DNA of 64,000 nucleotides from Flavobacterium silvaticum (GCF_012911565.1 NZ_JAAMPU010000108.1:372001-436000), one strand, 5' to 3'. Positions 8,645 to 20,410 are shown, counted from the first letter of the stretch. Made by a program: numbers and translations. The notes: generated by a model not told the origin, from the sequence alone.

Positions 8645-9459
8645 GCAATATATGCCCGAAGGCCTTGTTCTATGGTGGTTTCCGGCTGCCAATTTACGGC
8701 TTTCCGCGTTAAGGCATTATCAAATCGTATGGATGGTGACGAATCGGTGTTCACAAATTCAATTTTCGCATGGGTCAGTTCCGCAATTTTTTGGGCGATT
8801 TCCAGATTGGAATATTCTCTGTCAGAAACACCCAGGAAAGGAATCGATGAAACCGGACGTGAAATAAGCATTTGCCGGATCAACGCGCACACATCGTCCA
8901 CAAAAATATAATTCTGCAAACGCGAACCATTTCCCCAGACTTCTATTTTACCGTTTTGAAGTGCCTGGTTGATGTAATTCGGAATCAGCGTATTTTCTTT
9001 CATCCGTTGTCCGTAAAGTGACGAAAGCCTTAGGATTACTTGTTGTTTTGCCGACCGGACACTAGTTTCCCCTTCTAATTTTGAAGCGGTATATTCAGAT
9101 TGCGGATTCACGGCAGATGCTTCATCGATCACGAAATCAGTATTTCCAAAAACACCGACCGTGGAAACATACACCAAAAAAGCATCGGGAAATGCAGATA
9201 CGATTTCCTGTGTCCGTTCCACATTCGCCTCAAAAAGAAATTTGGAATCTGCCTTATGTGTGCCTGATGAAACCGCTGCGTGGCACATCACGACGGCATC
9301 TACATCAGTTGGGATTTCCGACAGATTAGAAAACATTGGAATTCCAAATCCGGATGCAGGTTTTGAATGATATAATCCGACGACATCAAACTCATTTGAA
9401 AGAGCCGTCTCCAGATGACTTCCGAGAAAACCGGATATTCCCGTAATCAGGACTTTCAT
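8623..9459 (-). CDS. NAD-dependent epimerase/dehydratase (extended SDR)
   Basis: A 278-residue extended short-chain dehydrogenase acting on nucleotide sugars. It has the GxxGxxG cofactor loop in ITGISGFLGSH (residues 5-15), the VMCHAAV segment, STVGV with the active-site Ser/Thr, and the catalytic YTASK (YxxxK). It is shorter than the RfbB and epimerase paralogues in the operon and more like RmlD/4-ketoreductase-type members, so it may reduce or epimerise a keto-sugar. It overlaps its upstream neighbour (HTTM-DCC) by 4 bp (ATGA) and its downstream neighbour by 22 bp, indicating tightly coupled translation with the ATP-grasp and HAD genes. The exact reaction cannot be assigned from sequence. 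Confidence 0.82.
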   Translation of the reverse strand: MKVLITGISGFLGSHLETALSNEFDVVGLYHSKPASGFGIPMFSNLSEIPTDVDAVVMCHAAVSSGTHKADSKFLFEANVERTQEIVSAFPDAFLVYVSTVGVFGNTDFVIDEASAVNPQSEYTASKLEGETSVRSAKQQVILRLSSLYGQRMKENTLIPNYINQALQNGKIEVWGNGSRLQNYIFVDDVCALIRQMLISRPVSSIPFLGVSDREYSNLEIAQKIAELTHAKIEFVNTDSSPSIRFDNALTRKAVNWQPETTIEQGLRAYIAWKKKQS

Positions 9460-11297
9460 CTGGCTTCGTTTTCAAAAACCTGTTGCATGTGGGCATTCCA
9501 AGTGAAAACGGCCGTCTTTTTTTCAAACGTGCTTTCACCGGCCGGAACCCATGGTTTCTCCATCTGCTTGTGCAGAAAATCCTTTTCCCAAAGTTTAGGG
9601 GTGTCCAGTTCCTTGATGTAGTACCTGAATTTCGCACCATCTGCGTTGATGCCATGTTCGTCAAGAAAATACAACAGATACGGCTTTATACGGGTTTCGA
9701 ATTTGGCCGGTTTAAGGACTTGGGAAATCACGTCGAATGAAATGTTGCGCCACGTCGGCCCCATGGAATAATCGCCAGGCGTTCCGTCTTCATTGATTAC
9801 CGGAACCAGGATTTCTTTGCCGTCCTGGCTTACATACATCACTTTTATTTCGTGGTTGTATCCTTCAAAATGAAAATCGAGAAATACGGTGTGTCGTGTC
9901 AGCCCTAAATATTTTGTGGTGATATCTGAAATCACGGATGGAACGACCCGTGCAATCAGCAAACATTGGAAAATAAAGAACAACGCAATGAGCCATTTCC
10001 AGAATTTTTGGGTAATGGCCAACCGATTCCAGCCTGACACTAAAATATCGGTCGTTTCTGAAACAGGTTCAGAGATAACCGGAATGGAACAATTCTCAGA
10101 AGTGCATCTAACCGTCAATCGTTCACCTGCAATGTAAGCGTAGACTTTTTTGCCGATGGCCGATATTCCCGGAAGTGAGATCAGCAACCCAAGCGGAAAC
10201 GTGTAACCAATCGCCTTGAACAATTCCACATAAGCCCAGAAACCGACACGTACTTTTCCGGATTCGGTTACACCGTGGATATTGATGAACAGGGTTTCTT
10301 CATCGAGGTGTTTTACAGCGGGATCATTTTGGTAATTTCCCTGTACCGTCAGACATTTGACTCTGTTGAAAACATCGAGATGCCTGATGACGACGACCAC
10401 TTTGTTGCAAAGCGGGCATTCAGCATCATAGTAAAACGTGTAAACCTGTTTTTGGGATTTGACCGATTTGGAAATCCAGAGCCAGAACGACGGCGGCAGC
10501 AACAATAAATAAAGCACCACATACGTCAGGGCAAAATACGGTATCGGATAGCAAACGAAGATTCCGATGTGGAAAAATATCCCGATCAGCATCAATGGAA
10601 TACGCCATTTCCTGAACCAGAACAGGAAAATAAATACGGTTTCAAATGCGAGGACAAAGTAACCGAGGAAATACATGAGCCATTCCTGGTTCAGCAAAAA
10701 AGTCATGTCGTGCCATGCAACAGGCGGAATGCTCGTAGGAAGCCATACGCCCATTCCCGATGTCCACAGGTTGTTGTCGAGCTTGAGGAAAATCGAATCG
10801 AAGTATACCAAACCGATTCCGGCAAACACAGGAAGGAGGTAATTGACTTCCAAAACGGTCCTGTCCGGTTTGAAGTGTCGGCCGATGTAGGTATACCGAA
10901 CTTTTTCAATGAGGCTGTCGATAGAAAAAACACGCGATAACGGAAGGAACGGCAACAGGAAATTGACACCGAGGTAGGAATAGTAAATATGGTATTCGAA
11001 CTTTAGCGCCGATCCAAAAATAATGACGCCGAAAATAAAATTGATCAATGCCGCAAGCCGTGTCTTAAAACCAAAAAACAATGCAAGGAGCGAAATCATC
11101 CAGAACAAATAGATGAAACCAAAGTCGATTTCCCCAGCGTTAACGAACGGATCGCGGTCAAAGATGATGTGGCGAAAGCGATACAATCCGGTGATTTCAC
11201 CCATCAGCATCACGCTGTAAAGCATTCGAAAAACCGACAGCCCGACAGCATCGACTTTGGTGTTGAAAATTCCTGCTATCGCTGTCCGGATCTTCAT
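9456..11297 (-). CDS. HTTM domain - DCC (DUF393) thiol-redox domain fusion membrane protein
   Basis: A 613-residue protein in three parts. Residues 1-275 hold about seven to eight hydrophobic segments resembling the HTTM domain, the vitamin-K-dependent gamma-carboxylase-like fold common in bacteroidetes. Residues about 285-410 form a DCC-family domain with YYDAECPLCN (D291, C294, C297), a thioredoxin-like CxxC protein. After another hydrophobic segment near residue 440, a soluble C-terminal tail contains FDFHFEGYNHEIKVMY-like strands. HTTM-DCC fusions are known in Bacteroidetes but their function is not established. It sits inside the glycan operon, 1 bp from the SMR-like gene and overlapping the SDR gene by 4 bp, so a role in envelope glycan or lipid modification is inferred. 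Confidence 0.75.
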   Translation of the reverse strand: MKIRTAIAGIFNTKVDAVGLSVFRMLYSVMLMGEITGLYRFRHIIFDRDPFVNAGEIDFGFIYLFWMISLLALFFGFKTRLAALINFIFGVIIFGSALKFEYHIYYSYLGVNFLLPFLPLSRVFSIDSLIEKVRYTYIGRHFKPDRTVLEVNYLLPVFAGIGLVYFDSIFLKLDNNLWTSGMGVWLPTSIPPVAWHDMTFLLNQEWLMYFLGYFVLAFETVFIFLFWFRKWRIPLMLIGIFFHIGIFVCYPIPYFALTYVVLYLLLLPPSFWLWISKSVKSQKQVYTFYYDAECPLCNKVVVVIRHLDVFNRVKCLTVQGNYQNDPAVKHLDEETLFINIHGVTESGKVRVGFWAYVELFKAIGYTFPLGLLISLPGISAIGKKVYAYIAGERLTVRCTSENCSIPVISEPVSETTDILVSGWNRLAITQKFWKWLIALFFIFQCLLIARVVPSVISDITTKYLGLTRHTVFLDFHFEGYNHEIKVMYVSQDGKEILVPVINEDGTPGDYSMGPTWRNISFDVISQVLKPAKFETRIKPYLLYFLDEHGINADGAKFRYYIKELDTPKLWEKDFLHKQMEKPWVPAGESTFEKKTAVFTWNAHMQQVFENEAR

Positions 11298-11298
11298 A

Positions 11299-11664
11299 TT
11301 ACCATTTTACGGTTACGATGGTTCCGAGTATGATCAGCCCAAGCCCGATGACTTTGCCGATGGTAAACGTCTCGCCCAGAAAGAGGACTCCGATTATAAA
11401 AACAAGTGCAGGCGCAAGGCTCATGAACGGATACGCTTTTGTGATCTCGAAATGCGTCATGGCCGCCATCCAGCAAAACGATGCCGCGAACGCCGATGCA
11501 AATCCCGAAAAAATATACGGGTCGAATACCGCCTTGAACAGGAACGTGATTTTTTGCATCATTCCGTCGGGCAGGCTTCCAAGTTGGCTGAGCCGCCATT
11601 TGAGAATGATTTGTCCGTAAACCGTAAAGGCGATCGTCGAGAATATGTAGACGTACGGATTCAT
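11299..11664 (-). CDS. SMR/EamA-like four-helix membrane protein (ArnE-like)
   Basis: A 121-residue protein with four predicted transmembrane helices, close to the size of small multidrug resistance transporters and ArnE/ArnF undecaprenyl-sugar flippase subunits. It contains GQIILKWRLSQL in the first helix/loop region and a glycine-rich last helix (GKVIGLGLIILGTIV). The glutamate conserved in the first helix of EmrE is absent; Gln is in a similar position, which fits an ArnE-like or EamA half-carrier better than a drug exporter. Its ATG at 11664 directly abuts the rfbB stop codon, and its stop is 1 bp from the HTTM-DCC start. It may flip a lipid-linked sugar made by this operon. Confidence 0.7.
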   Translation of the reverse strand: MNPYVYIFSTIAFTVYGQIILKWRLSQLGSLPDGMMQKITFLFKAVFDPYIFSGFASAFAASFCWMAAMTHFEITKAYPFMSLAPALVFIIGVLFLGETFTIGKVIGLGLIILGTIVTVKW

Positions 11665-12714
11665 TTAGTGTTGGTACTGTTTTTCGTAGTATTGTTGGTA
11701 TTGTCCGGAAGTTACATTCCTGAGCCATTCCTCATTCGACAGATACCAATCGATGGTTTTTTCAAGTCCCTGTTCGAAGGTAACCGACGGGCTCCAACCG
11801 AGTTCTTTGTTGATTTTGGTTGCATCGATGGCATACCGCAAATCATGTCCCGGACGGTCTTTTACGTAAGCGATCAGTTGTTCCGATGTGCCTGTTGGAC
11901 GTCCGAGCTTATCGTCCATAATGGAACAAAGCAATTTGACGAGGTCGATGTTCTGCCATTCGTTGAAACCGCCAATGTTGTACGTCTCGTGATTCTTTCC
12001 TTCATGGAAAACCAGGTCGATGGCACGTGCGTGGTCTTCTACGAACAGCCAGTCGCGTGTATATTTTCCGTCTCCGTAAACAGGAAGTGGTTTGTTATTG
12101 ATGATGTTGTTGATGAACAGCGGAATCAGTTTTTCCGGAAAATGGTTCGGACCGTAATTGTTCGAACAATTGGTCAGCACATAAGGCAATCCGTAGGTTT
12201 CCCCGTAAGCGCGCACGAAATGATCCGAGCCGGCTTTAGAAGCGGAATACGGAGAATTCGGGTCGTAGGCCGTGGTTTCGGTGAAAAGTCCTTCGGCTCC
12301 AAGGCTTCCGTAAACTTCGTCGGTGGAAATATGGTAGAATCTTTTGTTATCTGAAGCATCCTTCCAAATCCTTTTGGCTGCATTGAGCAGGTTGACGGTC
12401 CCGAAGATATTCGTCTTCAAAAATGCCAGCGGATCTGTAATGGAACGGTCCACATGTGATTCGGCGGCCAGATGCAAAACGCCGTCGAATTGATGCTTGT
12501 CGAATAAATCGTTTATAAAAACCTCATTGGTGATATCTCCTTTGACGAAGGTATAATTCGGTTCGTTCTCGATATCTGAAATATTCTCGAGGTTGCCCGC
12601 ATACGTGAGTGCATCGAGATTGAAGATTTGATACTGAGGATAATTTTGTACAAATCGGCGCACTACATGTGACCCAATGAATCCTGCACCTCCGGTAATG
12701 AGAATATTTTTCAT
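11665..12714 (-). CDS. rfbB: dTDP-glucose 4,6-dehydratase
   Basis: A 349-residue extended SDR matching RfbB/RmlB in length and motifs. It has GGAGFIGSH at residues 8-16, LHLAAESHVDRSI around residue 80, STDEVYGSLG with the active-site Thr/Asp/Glu triad, and YSASKAGSD (YxxxK). The enzyme converts dTDP-glucose to dTDP-4-keto-6-deoxyglucose in the cytoplasm. No rmlC, rmlD or rmlA is present in the window, so a rhamnose pathway is not indicated; with RffA and a PglD-like acetyltransferase downstream, the product more likely flows to Fuc4NAc. The glucose-1-phosphate thymidylyltransferase must be outside the window. Confidence 0.93.
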   Translation of the reverse strand: MKNILITGGAGFIGSHVVRRFVQNYPQYQIFNLDALTYAGNLENISDIENEPNYTFVKGDITNEVFINDLFDKHQFDGVLHLAAESHVDRSITDPLAFLKTNIFGTVNLLNAAKRIWKDASDNKRFYHISTDEVYGSLGAEGLFTETTAYDPNSPYSASKAGSDHFVRAYGETYGLPYVLTNCSNNYGPNHFPEKLIPLFINNIINNKPLPVYGDGKYTRDWLFVEDHARAIDLVFHEGKNHETYNIGGFNEWQNIDLVKLLCSIMDDKLGRPTGTSEQLIAYVKDRPGHDLRYAIDATKINKELGWSPSVTFEQGLEKTIDWYLSNEEWLRNVTSGQYQQYYEKQYQH

Positions 12715-12723
12715 GTGTTTTAT

Positions 12724-14001
12724 TTACAGATGTCCGTCAACTTCTTCTGTCAGCACGCCTTTCACATCATACAATACCGATGTTTCTTTGCGGACTTTTG
12801 CCAGATCGAGCCCAAGGAATTCCTTATGGGCGACTCCCAAAATCACCGTATCGAATGTATCCTGCGGCAATTCTTCTACTGTGGTAAGACCGTACTCTTT
12901 TTTGACTTCGGCGGGATTGGCCCACGGATCAAAAATGGTTACGTCAAGTTTGTAGCTGTTCAACGCATGGACGACATCCACGATTCTGGTGTTGCGAACG
13001 TCCGGGCAATTTTCCTTGAACGTAAAGCCCATAAGCAGTACTTTGGCTCCGTTGACCTTTATGTTTTTGCGGATCATGAGCTTTACGACGCACGATGCCA
13101 CATATTCACCCATGCTGTCGTTGAGGCGGCGTCCGGCCAAAATAATTTCCGGATGATAACCCAATTCCTGGGCTTTTTGCGCCAGGTAATACGGATCGAC
13201 CCCAATACAGTGACCGCCAACGAGTCCGGGTTTGAACGGAAGGAAATTCCATTTGGTACCCGCTGCTTCCAACACGTCTTTGGTATTGATTCCCATGATG
13301 TTGAAAATCTTGGCGAGCTCGTTTACGAAGGCAATGTTGATGTCGCGTTGTGAATTCTCGATGACTTTGGCGGCTTCGGCGACTTTTATGGATGGAGCCA
13401 GATAGGTTCCGGCCGTGATGACAGATTTATATAAATCGTTGACTTTTTGTCCGATTTCAGGTGTTGAGCCAGATGTAACTTTGAGGATTTTCTCGACCGT
13501 ATGTTCCTTATCGCCCGGGTTGATGCGCTCCGGGGAATAACCGGCAAAGAAATCTTCGTTGAATTTCAGGCCGCTGACCTTTTCTAGAACGGGAATGCAC
13601 TCTTCTTCTGTCACCCCCGGATAAACCGTGGATTCATAGATAACGATGTCCCCTTTTTTAAGCACTTTACCAACGGTCTCGCTCGATTTGTAAAGTGGCG
13701 TCAGGTCTGGCCTGTTGTTTTTATCGACTGGCGTTGGAACAGTAACTATGAAGTAATTACAATCTGAAAGATCGTGGACAGACGTCGAACAGAACAATCC
13801 TGTCTCTGCATCGGCAGAACCTGAAAGCACGCTCCGAAGCATTTCGTCGTCTATTTCCAACGTCGAATCTGAACCCAATCTTAATTCGTCAACTCTCTTT
13901 TGATTGATATCGAAACCAATCACCGGATATTTCGTTGCAAACAATCGCGCCAACGGCAGTCCTACGTAACCTAATCCTATAACGCCAATCCTGATGCTCA
14001 T
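12724..14001 (-). CDS. tviB: UDP-N-acetylhexosamine 6-dehydrogenase (TviB/WbpO type)
   Basis: A 425-residue nucleotide-sugar dehydrogenase. It has the N-terminal NAD loop ([14 protein letters not shown]), [13 protein letters not shown], the central [13 protein letters not shown] segment, and the catalytic cysteine in [13 protein letters not shown] near residue 265. The overall pattern is that of VipA/TviB/WbpO, which oxidise UDP-GlcNAc or UDP-GalNAc at C6, rather than of UDP-glucose dehydrogenase, a separate gene next door. Together with the WbpP/TviC-type epimerase at 15461-16441 it should provide UDP-GalNAcA, as in Vi antigen synthesis. The stop lies 10 bp before rfbB. Confidence 0.82.
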   Translation of the reverse strand: MSIRIGVIGLGYVGLPLARLFATKYPVIGFDINQKRVDELRLGSDSTLEIDDEMLRSVLSGSADAETGLFCSTSVHDLSDCNYFIVTVPTPVDKNNRPDLTPLYKSSETVGKVLKKGDIVIYESTVYPGVTEEECIPVLEKVSGLKFNEDFFAGYSPERINPGDKEHTVEKILKVTSGSTPEIGQKVNDLYKSVITAGTYLAPSIKVAEAAKVIENSQRDINIAFVNELAKIFNIMGINTKDVLEAAGTKWNFLPFKPGLVGGHCIGVDPYYLAQKAQELGYHPEIILAGRRLNDSMGEYVASCVVKLMIRKNIKVNGAKVLLMGFTFKENCPDVRNTRIVDVVHALNSYKLDVTIFDPWANPAEVKKEYGLTTVEELPQDTFDTVILGVAHKEFLGLDLAKVRKETSVLYDVKGVLTEEVDGHL

Positions 14002-14025
14002 TTTTTAGTGTTTGTTTGTTTTGGT

Positions 14026-15411
14026 TCAGGAACCGATGGCTTGATAGACAAAGCCAATTTCAGTGAGTTTTTTTCCATCGAGCAAATTCCTTCCGTCAAA
14101 AACAAAAGCCGGTTTTTGCATATTGTTGTAAATGCGTTGCCAGTCGTAATGGCGGAATTCATCCCATTCAGTTAAGACAGCAATGGCATGCGCCCCTTCA
14201 CTTGCCTGATAAGCGTCTTCATAAGATGTTACCCTTTTTCGTGAATTTTGGGAAACACCCGATTCTTCCAGGTCAAAAATTATTTGGGGCTGTTCCACTT
14301 TGGGATCGAAAACACCAATATTGGCTTGTTCCGCAACCAAATGTCCGGCAACATAGATAGCTGCCGATTCACGTGTATCATTCGTGTCTTTCTTAAACGC
14401 CCAGCCTAAAAAGCAGATTTTCTTGTCGGCGACTGTATTGTATAAGGTCTGTACGATGCGGTTTGCAAAACGACGTTTCTGGTGGTCGTTCATAATGATG
14501 ACCTGTTCCCAGTAATCGGCAACTTCAACAAGCCCGAACGATTTTGAGATATAGACAAGGTTCAGTATGTCTTTCTGGAAACAGCTTCCGCCAAAACCTA
14601 CCGATGCTTTGAGGAATTTGGAACCGATTCGGCTGTCCATTCCAATGGCACGCGCCACTTCACTTACATTGGCGCCCGTTTTTTCGCATAGTTCGGAAAT
14701 GGCATTGATGGAAGAAACGCGTTGGGCAAGAAATGCGTTCGCCGTTAGTTTTGACAATTCAGACGACCATACATTACTGCGGATGATGTTTGCCGGAGCG
14801 ACCCAATTCATATATACTTCGGCTAAAGCATCTATCGCTTTCTGGCCTTCAGGGGATTGATCACCACCGATCAGGACACGATCCGGGTTGAGCAAATCCT
14901 GTACGGCTGTACCTTCTGCTAGGAATTCCGGGTTGGAAAGAATCTGGAACTGCACACCGTTTCCGGTGTGGTCGAGGATGCTTTTGATGGCTTCGGCTGT
15001 GCGGACAGGCAACGTAGATTTTTCTACCACGATTTTATCGGTCTTTGCCACTCTTGCGATTTGACGTGCACAAAGTTCGATGTATTTTAAATCGGCGGCC
15101 ATTCCTTTGCCAGATCCGTATGTTTTTGTAGGTGTGTTTACCGATATGAAGATCAATTGTGCTTCGTCTATCGCTTTATCAACATCTGTAGAAAAGAACA
15201 GGTTGCGGCCGCGTGCTTCGGCTACCACAGCATCAAGGCCGGGTTCATATACGGGAAGGTTATTGAGATCTTCGTGGTTCCACAAGGCAATTCTATCTGT
15301 GTTCAAGTCAACTACGGTAACTTGTATATCAGGACATTTTTGTGCAATTACAGCCATGGTTGGTCCGCCAACATATCCGGCTCCGATGCAACAAATCTTT
15401 GTTATTTTCAT
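14026..15411 (-). CDS. ugd: UDP-glucose 6-dehydrogenase
   Basis: A 461-residue UDP-glucose/GDP-mannose dehydrogenase-family enzyme of the longer, eukaryote-like UGDH form. It has [17 protein letters not shown] for NAD binding, [21 protein letters not shown], and the catalytic cysteine in [16 protein letters not shown] near residue 274. It oxidises UDP-glucose to UDP-glucuronate with two NAD+, in the cytoplasm. It is distinct from the tviB-type paralogue downstream. The start at 15411 has a good TATATTTG promoter box 20 bp upstream, so the gene may be transcribed both from the operon promoter and from its own. Confidence 0.92.
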   Translation of the reverse strand: MKITKICCIGAGYVGGPTMAVIAQKCPDIQVTVVDLNTDRIALWNHEDLNNLPVYEPGLDAVVAEARGRNLFFSTDVDKAIDEAQLIFISVNTPTKTYGSGKGMAADLKYIELCARQIARVAKTDKIVVEKSTLPVRTAEAIKSILDHTGNGVQFQILSNPEFLAEGTAVQDLLNPDRVLIGGDQSPEGQKAIDALAEVYMNWVAPANIIRSNVWSSELSKLTANAFLAQRVSSINAISELCEKTGANVSEVARAIGMDSRIGSKFLKASVGFGGSCFQKDILNLVYISKSFGLVEVADYWEQVIIMNDHQKRRFANRIVQTLYNTVADKKICFLGWAFKKDTNDTRESAAIYVAGHLVAEQANIGVFDPKVEQPQIIFDLEESGVSQNSRKRVTSYEDAYQASEGAHAIAVLTEWDEFRHYDWQRIYNNMQKPAFVFDGRNLLDGKKLTEIGFVYQAIGS

Positions 15412-15430
15412 GTTTATTTTTCAGGAATTG

Positions 15431-15438
15431 CAAATATA
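15431..15438 (-). promoter_or_regulatory. Internal flavobacterial -7 box upstream of ugd
   Basis: On the minus strand the bases read TATATTTG, a perfect match to the bacteroidete -7 consensus TAnnTTTG. The predicted transcript start is about 13 nt before the ugd ATG. It lies in the 49-bp gap after the 4-epimerase gene. No convincing -33 box was identified, so this is a candidate internal promoter only. Confidence 0.5.
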
Positions 15439-15460
15439 GGGGTATTTTGTTACCTCTGGG

Positions 15461-16441
15461 TTACGTTTTGAGGTTCGTCCAGTACCACTCGACGGCAAGT
15501 GACAATCCTTCAGCAAACCGGAATTTGGGATCATATCCCAATAATGCGTGTGCTTTATCAACGCTGGCAAGCGAGTGCGGAATGTCTCCGAGTCGCTGAG
15601 GCCCGTATATTACTTCAACATTTTTTATGGCGGGATCGAATCGGGACAGATATTCACGCAGCAAAAGCACCATATCGTTAAGCGTATTCCTGTCGCCTGC
15701 AGCTGTGTTGTAAATTTGGTTTACAGCTTTCGGATTTTGGGTGAACAGCGCCAGTTCGTTCATCTGGATCACATTATCAATGTAAGTAAAATCGCGCGAG
15801 TACATGCCGTCTCCATTGATTACAGGACTTTCATGCTTCATGAACTGCATCACGAATTTGGGAATGACTGCGGCATAAGCACCATTCGGATCCTGACGTC
15901 GGCCAAAAACATTGAAATAGCGCAATCCGATGCATTCCATTCCATAGGTCCGGGCAAAAACATCGGCGTATAATTCATTGACGTATTTAGTGACCGCGTA
16001 AGGTGAAAGTGGTCGTCCGATGACATCTTCTACTTTTGGAAGCGATTCGGAATCTCCATAGGTGGAACTGCTCGCGGCATATACAAAACGTTTCACGCCG
16101 GCATCACGCGAAGCCGTAAGCATATTGAGAAATCCGGATACGTTCACATCGTTACTGGTAATGGGATCATTGATAGATCTTGGAACAGAGCCCAGTGCCG
16201 CTTCATGTAAAACATATTGGCAATTTTCTACCGCTTTTTTGCAATCGGAAAGATTCCTGATATCGCCTTCGACTAATGTAAAATTGGGATTTGTCAAAAA
16301 AGGTTCCACATTAGAACGATGTCCGGTTGAGAAATTATCCAGACAAACTACCTTGTAACCTTTGGAGAGAAAATAATCACATAAGTTGGAACCAATGAAT
16401 CCGGCACCTCCCGTGATTAGTATAGCAGCTTTTTGCTCCAT
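15461..16441 (-). CDS. tviC: UDP-N-acetylglucosamine 4-epimerase (WbpP/TviC type)
   Basis: A 326-residue extended SDR. It shows ITGGAGFIGSNLCDYF for NAD binding, NFSTGHRSN, HEAALGSVPRSINDP, and SSSTYGDSESLPK followed by YAVTKYVNELYA (YxxxK). HEAALGSVPRS and RYFNVFGRRQDPNGAY are characteristic of the WbpP/TviC group, which interconverts UDP-GlcNAc and UDP-GalNAc, or their uronic acids. Paired with the tviB-like dehydrogenase in the same operon, it points to UDP-GalNAcA as a building block. It starts 11 bp after wzc. UDP-glucuronate 4-epimerase activity is the main alternative, since ugd is also adjacent. Confidence 0.8.
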   Translation of the reverse strand: MEQKAAILITGGAGFIGSNLCDYFLSKGYKVVCLDNFSTGHRSNVEPFLTNPNFTLVEGDIRNLSDCKKAVENCQYVLHEAALGSVPRSINDPITSNDVNVSGFLNMLTASRDAGVKRFVYAASSSTYGDSESLPKVEDVIGRPLSPYAVTKYVNELYADVFARTYGMECIGLRYFNVFGRRQDPNGAYAAVIPKFVMQFMKHESPVINGDGMYSRDFTYIDNVIQMNELALFTQNPKAVNQIYNTAAGDRNTLNDMVLLLREYLSRFDPAIKNVEVIYGPQRLGDIPHSLASVDKAHALLGYDPKFRFAEGLSLAVEWYWTNLKT

Positions 16442-16452
16442 CTGTTTTTGAT

Positions 16453-18918
<2,466 letters not shown>

Positions 18919-18931
18919 CTGTCTGCTACGG

Positions 18932-19720
18932 TTAACGTGTTAATAATACAGTAATGGTTCCAAGAAGAGACAATACTGTTATGATTGCAGTAAGCGATTG
19001 CATTGCAGTAGTTCCTGTACCTAACGATTTTTGAGGCAACGGTTTTACGTAAATGTAGTCATTGGGCTGCAGATAATAATACGGAGACTGCATCACATCG
19101 CGATTTGTAAGATCGAGTGTATGCATTTCTGTCCCCTGAGGCAATTGCCTGATGATCACGACGCTTTTCCGGTCGCCCGTAATTGTAATATCGCCAGAAT
19201 TGGCAATGGCTTCCATGACATTGACCCTTTCCTGATACAACGTCTGTGTTCCGGGTTTTCCTACTTCACCATTGGTAGTATATCTGAATCCGGCAAGTTT
19301 TACGGTTACAAAAAGGTTTGCTTCTTCGGTAAAATATTCGTCGAGTAATTTTTTTTCTATGGTTTGGCGTACCTCATCAAGCGTGTAACCCAAAACGTTC
19401 ACTTCGTTTAGAACCGGAACCCGGATATTTCCATGGTCATCAATTATAAAACCATCAAAATAGAGGCTTTTTTCATCACGCATGCTGCTACCTTCAACAT
19501 TCGTCTGCTTAAATACTTCAACGAGTTTTACATCAGAAGCCTTTATTGTGATGGAAAGGACGTCATTAATCTGAAGCCTGTATGGCTTTTGCGCCACCGG
19601 GTTCATGGCCTGGACCTGAGCCGACTCTTCACCCTGAAGATAAATCAGGTCTTTGGTCGGAATGCAGGAAGTGAAAAACAACGAAGCGAAAAGCAATACA
19701 ATCAGGGCGTTCTTGTTCAT
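18932..19720 (-). CDS. wza: Polysaccharide export outer-membrane lipoprotein (Wza family)
   Basis: A 262-residue lipoprotein with a signal peptide and lipobox LFFTSC (C19). A Poly_export domain (YRLQINDVLSITI) is followed by an SLBB-like region (GFIIDDHGNIRVPVLNEV, GEVGKPGTQ), YYLQPNDYIYVKPL, and a C-terminal hydrophobic helix ending near the last residue. It forms the outer-membrane channel for the exported glycan and works with Wzc. It is shorter than enterobacterial Wza, as is usual in Bacteroidetes. The ATG at 19720 is chosen because it gives a canonical signal peptide; a TTG at 19747 would add nine residues before it. First gene of the operon, directly after recR. Confidence 0.92.
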   Translation of the reverse strand: MNKNALIVLLFASLFFTSCIPTKDLIYLQGEESAQVQAMNPVAQKPYRLQINDVLSITIKASDVKLVEVFKQTNVEGSSMRDEKSLYFDGFIIDDHGNIRVPVLNEVNVLGYTLDEVRQTIEKKLLDEYFTEEANLFVTVKLAGFRYTTNGEVGKPGTQTLYQERVNVMEAIANSGDITITGDRKSVVIIRQLPQGTEMHTLDLTNRDVMQSPYYYLQPNDYIYVKPLPQKSLGTGTTAMQSLTAIITVLSLLGTITVLLTR

Positions 19721-19744
19721 GCCGAGGGCAAATTTTTTAGCAGA

Positions 19745-19752
19745 CAAATATA
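19745..19752 (-). promoter_or_regulatory. Main promoter -7 box of the polysaccharide operon
   Basis: The minus strand reads TATATTTG, matching TAnnTTTG, 24 bp upstream of the wza ATG and downstream of the recR stop codon. The same octamer recurs upstream of ugd. The -33 element is not clear. Confidence 0.55.
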
Positions 19753-19785
19753 GTTTTTCATTTTTAAAAACCCAGCTAATTAGCG

Positions 19786-20406
19786 TTAATTGCCACGAAG
19801 TGAATTTTCAAACGGAACGCGCTGCAGAATACTGCGCCCCAAAGTGACTTCATCTGCATATTCGAGTTCATCGCCTACCGATATCCCTCTTGCGATGGCC
19901 GACGTGGAAATACCCGTGTCGCCAAGTTGACGATAAATGTAAAAGTTCGTCGTATCGCCTTCCATGGTTGGGCTAAGGGCGAAGATAAGCTCCATTACAG
20001 TTCCGTTTTTAACACGTTCCACCAAGGCAGAAATAGTCAATTGAGACGGTCCGATTCCATCTATAGGAGAAATCTTTCCGCCTAAAACATGATACAGGCC
20101 CCGATACTGTCCGGTGTTTTCAATGGCCATGACGTCTCGTATGTCTTCCACTACACAAATCAGCGAGCGGTCGCGTCTTCCATCGGCACAAATCTCACAA
20201 ATTTCATTATCACTTATATTGTGGCATTCCGAACAATAGCGCAGCTTGTCACGCATATCGGACAAAGCTTCCGATAAATAAACCGTGCGTTCCGGCGGTT
20301 GTTTGAGCAGATGGAGCACCAATCGTAACGCCGTGCGTTTACCTATTCCGGGCAATTGGGACATTTCTGCTACGGCGCGCTCGAGAAGTTTTGAAGGAAA
20401 TTCCAT
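19786..20406 (-). CDS. recR: Recombination mediator RecR
   Basis: A 206-residue RecR with the N-terminal helix-hairpin-helix ([12 protein letters not shown]), a four-cysteine zinc finger ([16 protein letters not shown]), and a Toprim domain ([26 protein letters not shown]). It acts with RecO/RecF to load RecA on gapped DNA in the cytoplasm. Length and motifs are complete. It lies immediately upstream of wza on the same strand and is divergent from the sodium:solute symporter gene. Confidence 0.97.
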   Translation of the reverse strand: MEFPSKLLERAVAEMSQLPGIGKRTALRLVLHLLKQPPERTVYLSEALSDMRDKLRYCSECHNISDNEICEICADGRRDRSLICVVEDIRDVMAIENTGQYRGLYHVLGGKISPIDGIGPSQLTISALVERVKNGTVMELIFALSPTMEGDTTNFYIYRQLGDTGISTSAIARGISVGDELEYADEVTLGRSILQRVPFENSLRGN

Positions 20407-20410
20407 TGGG

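Noticed and set aside
11257..12354. 365-codon plus-strand open frame opposite the SMR-like gene and rfbB
   Set aside because: It is antisense to a clear dTDP-glucose dehydratase gene, has no recognisable protein features and crosses gene boundaries.
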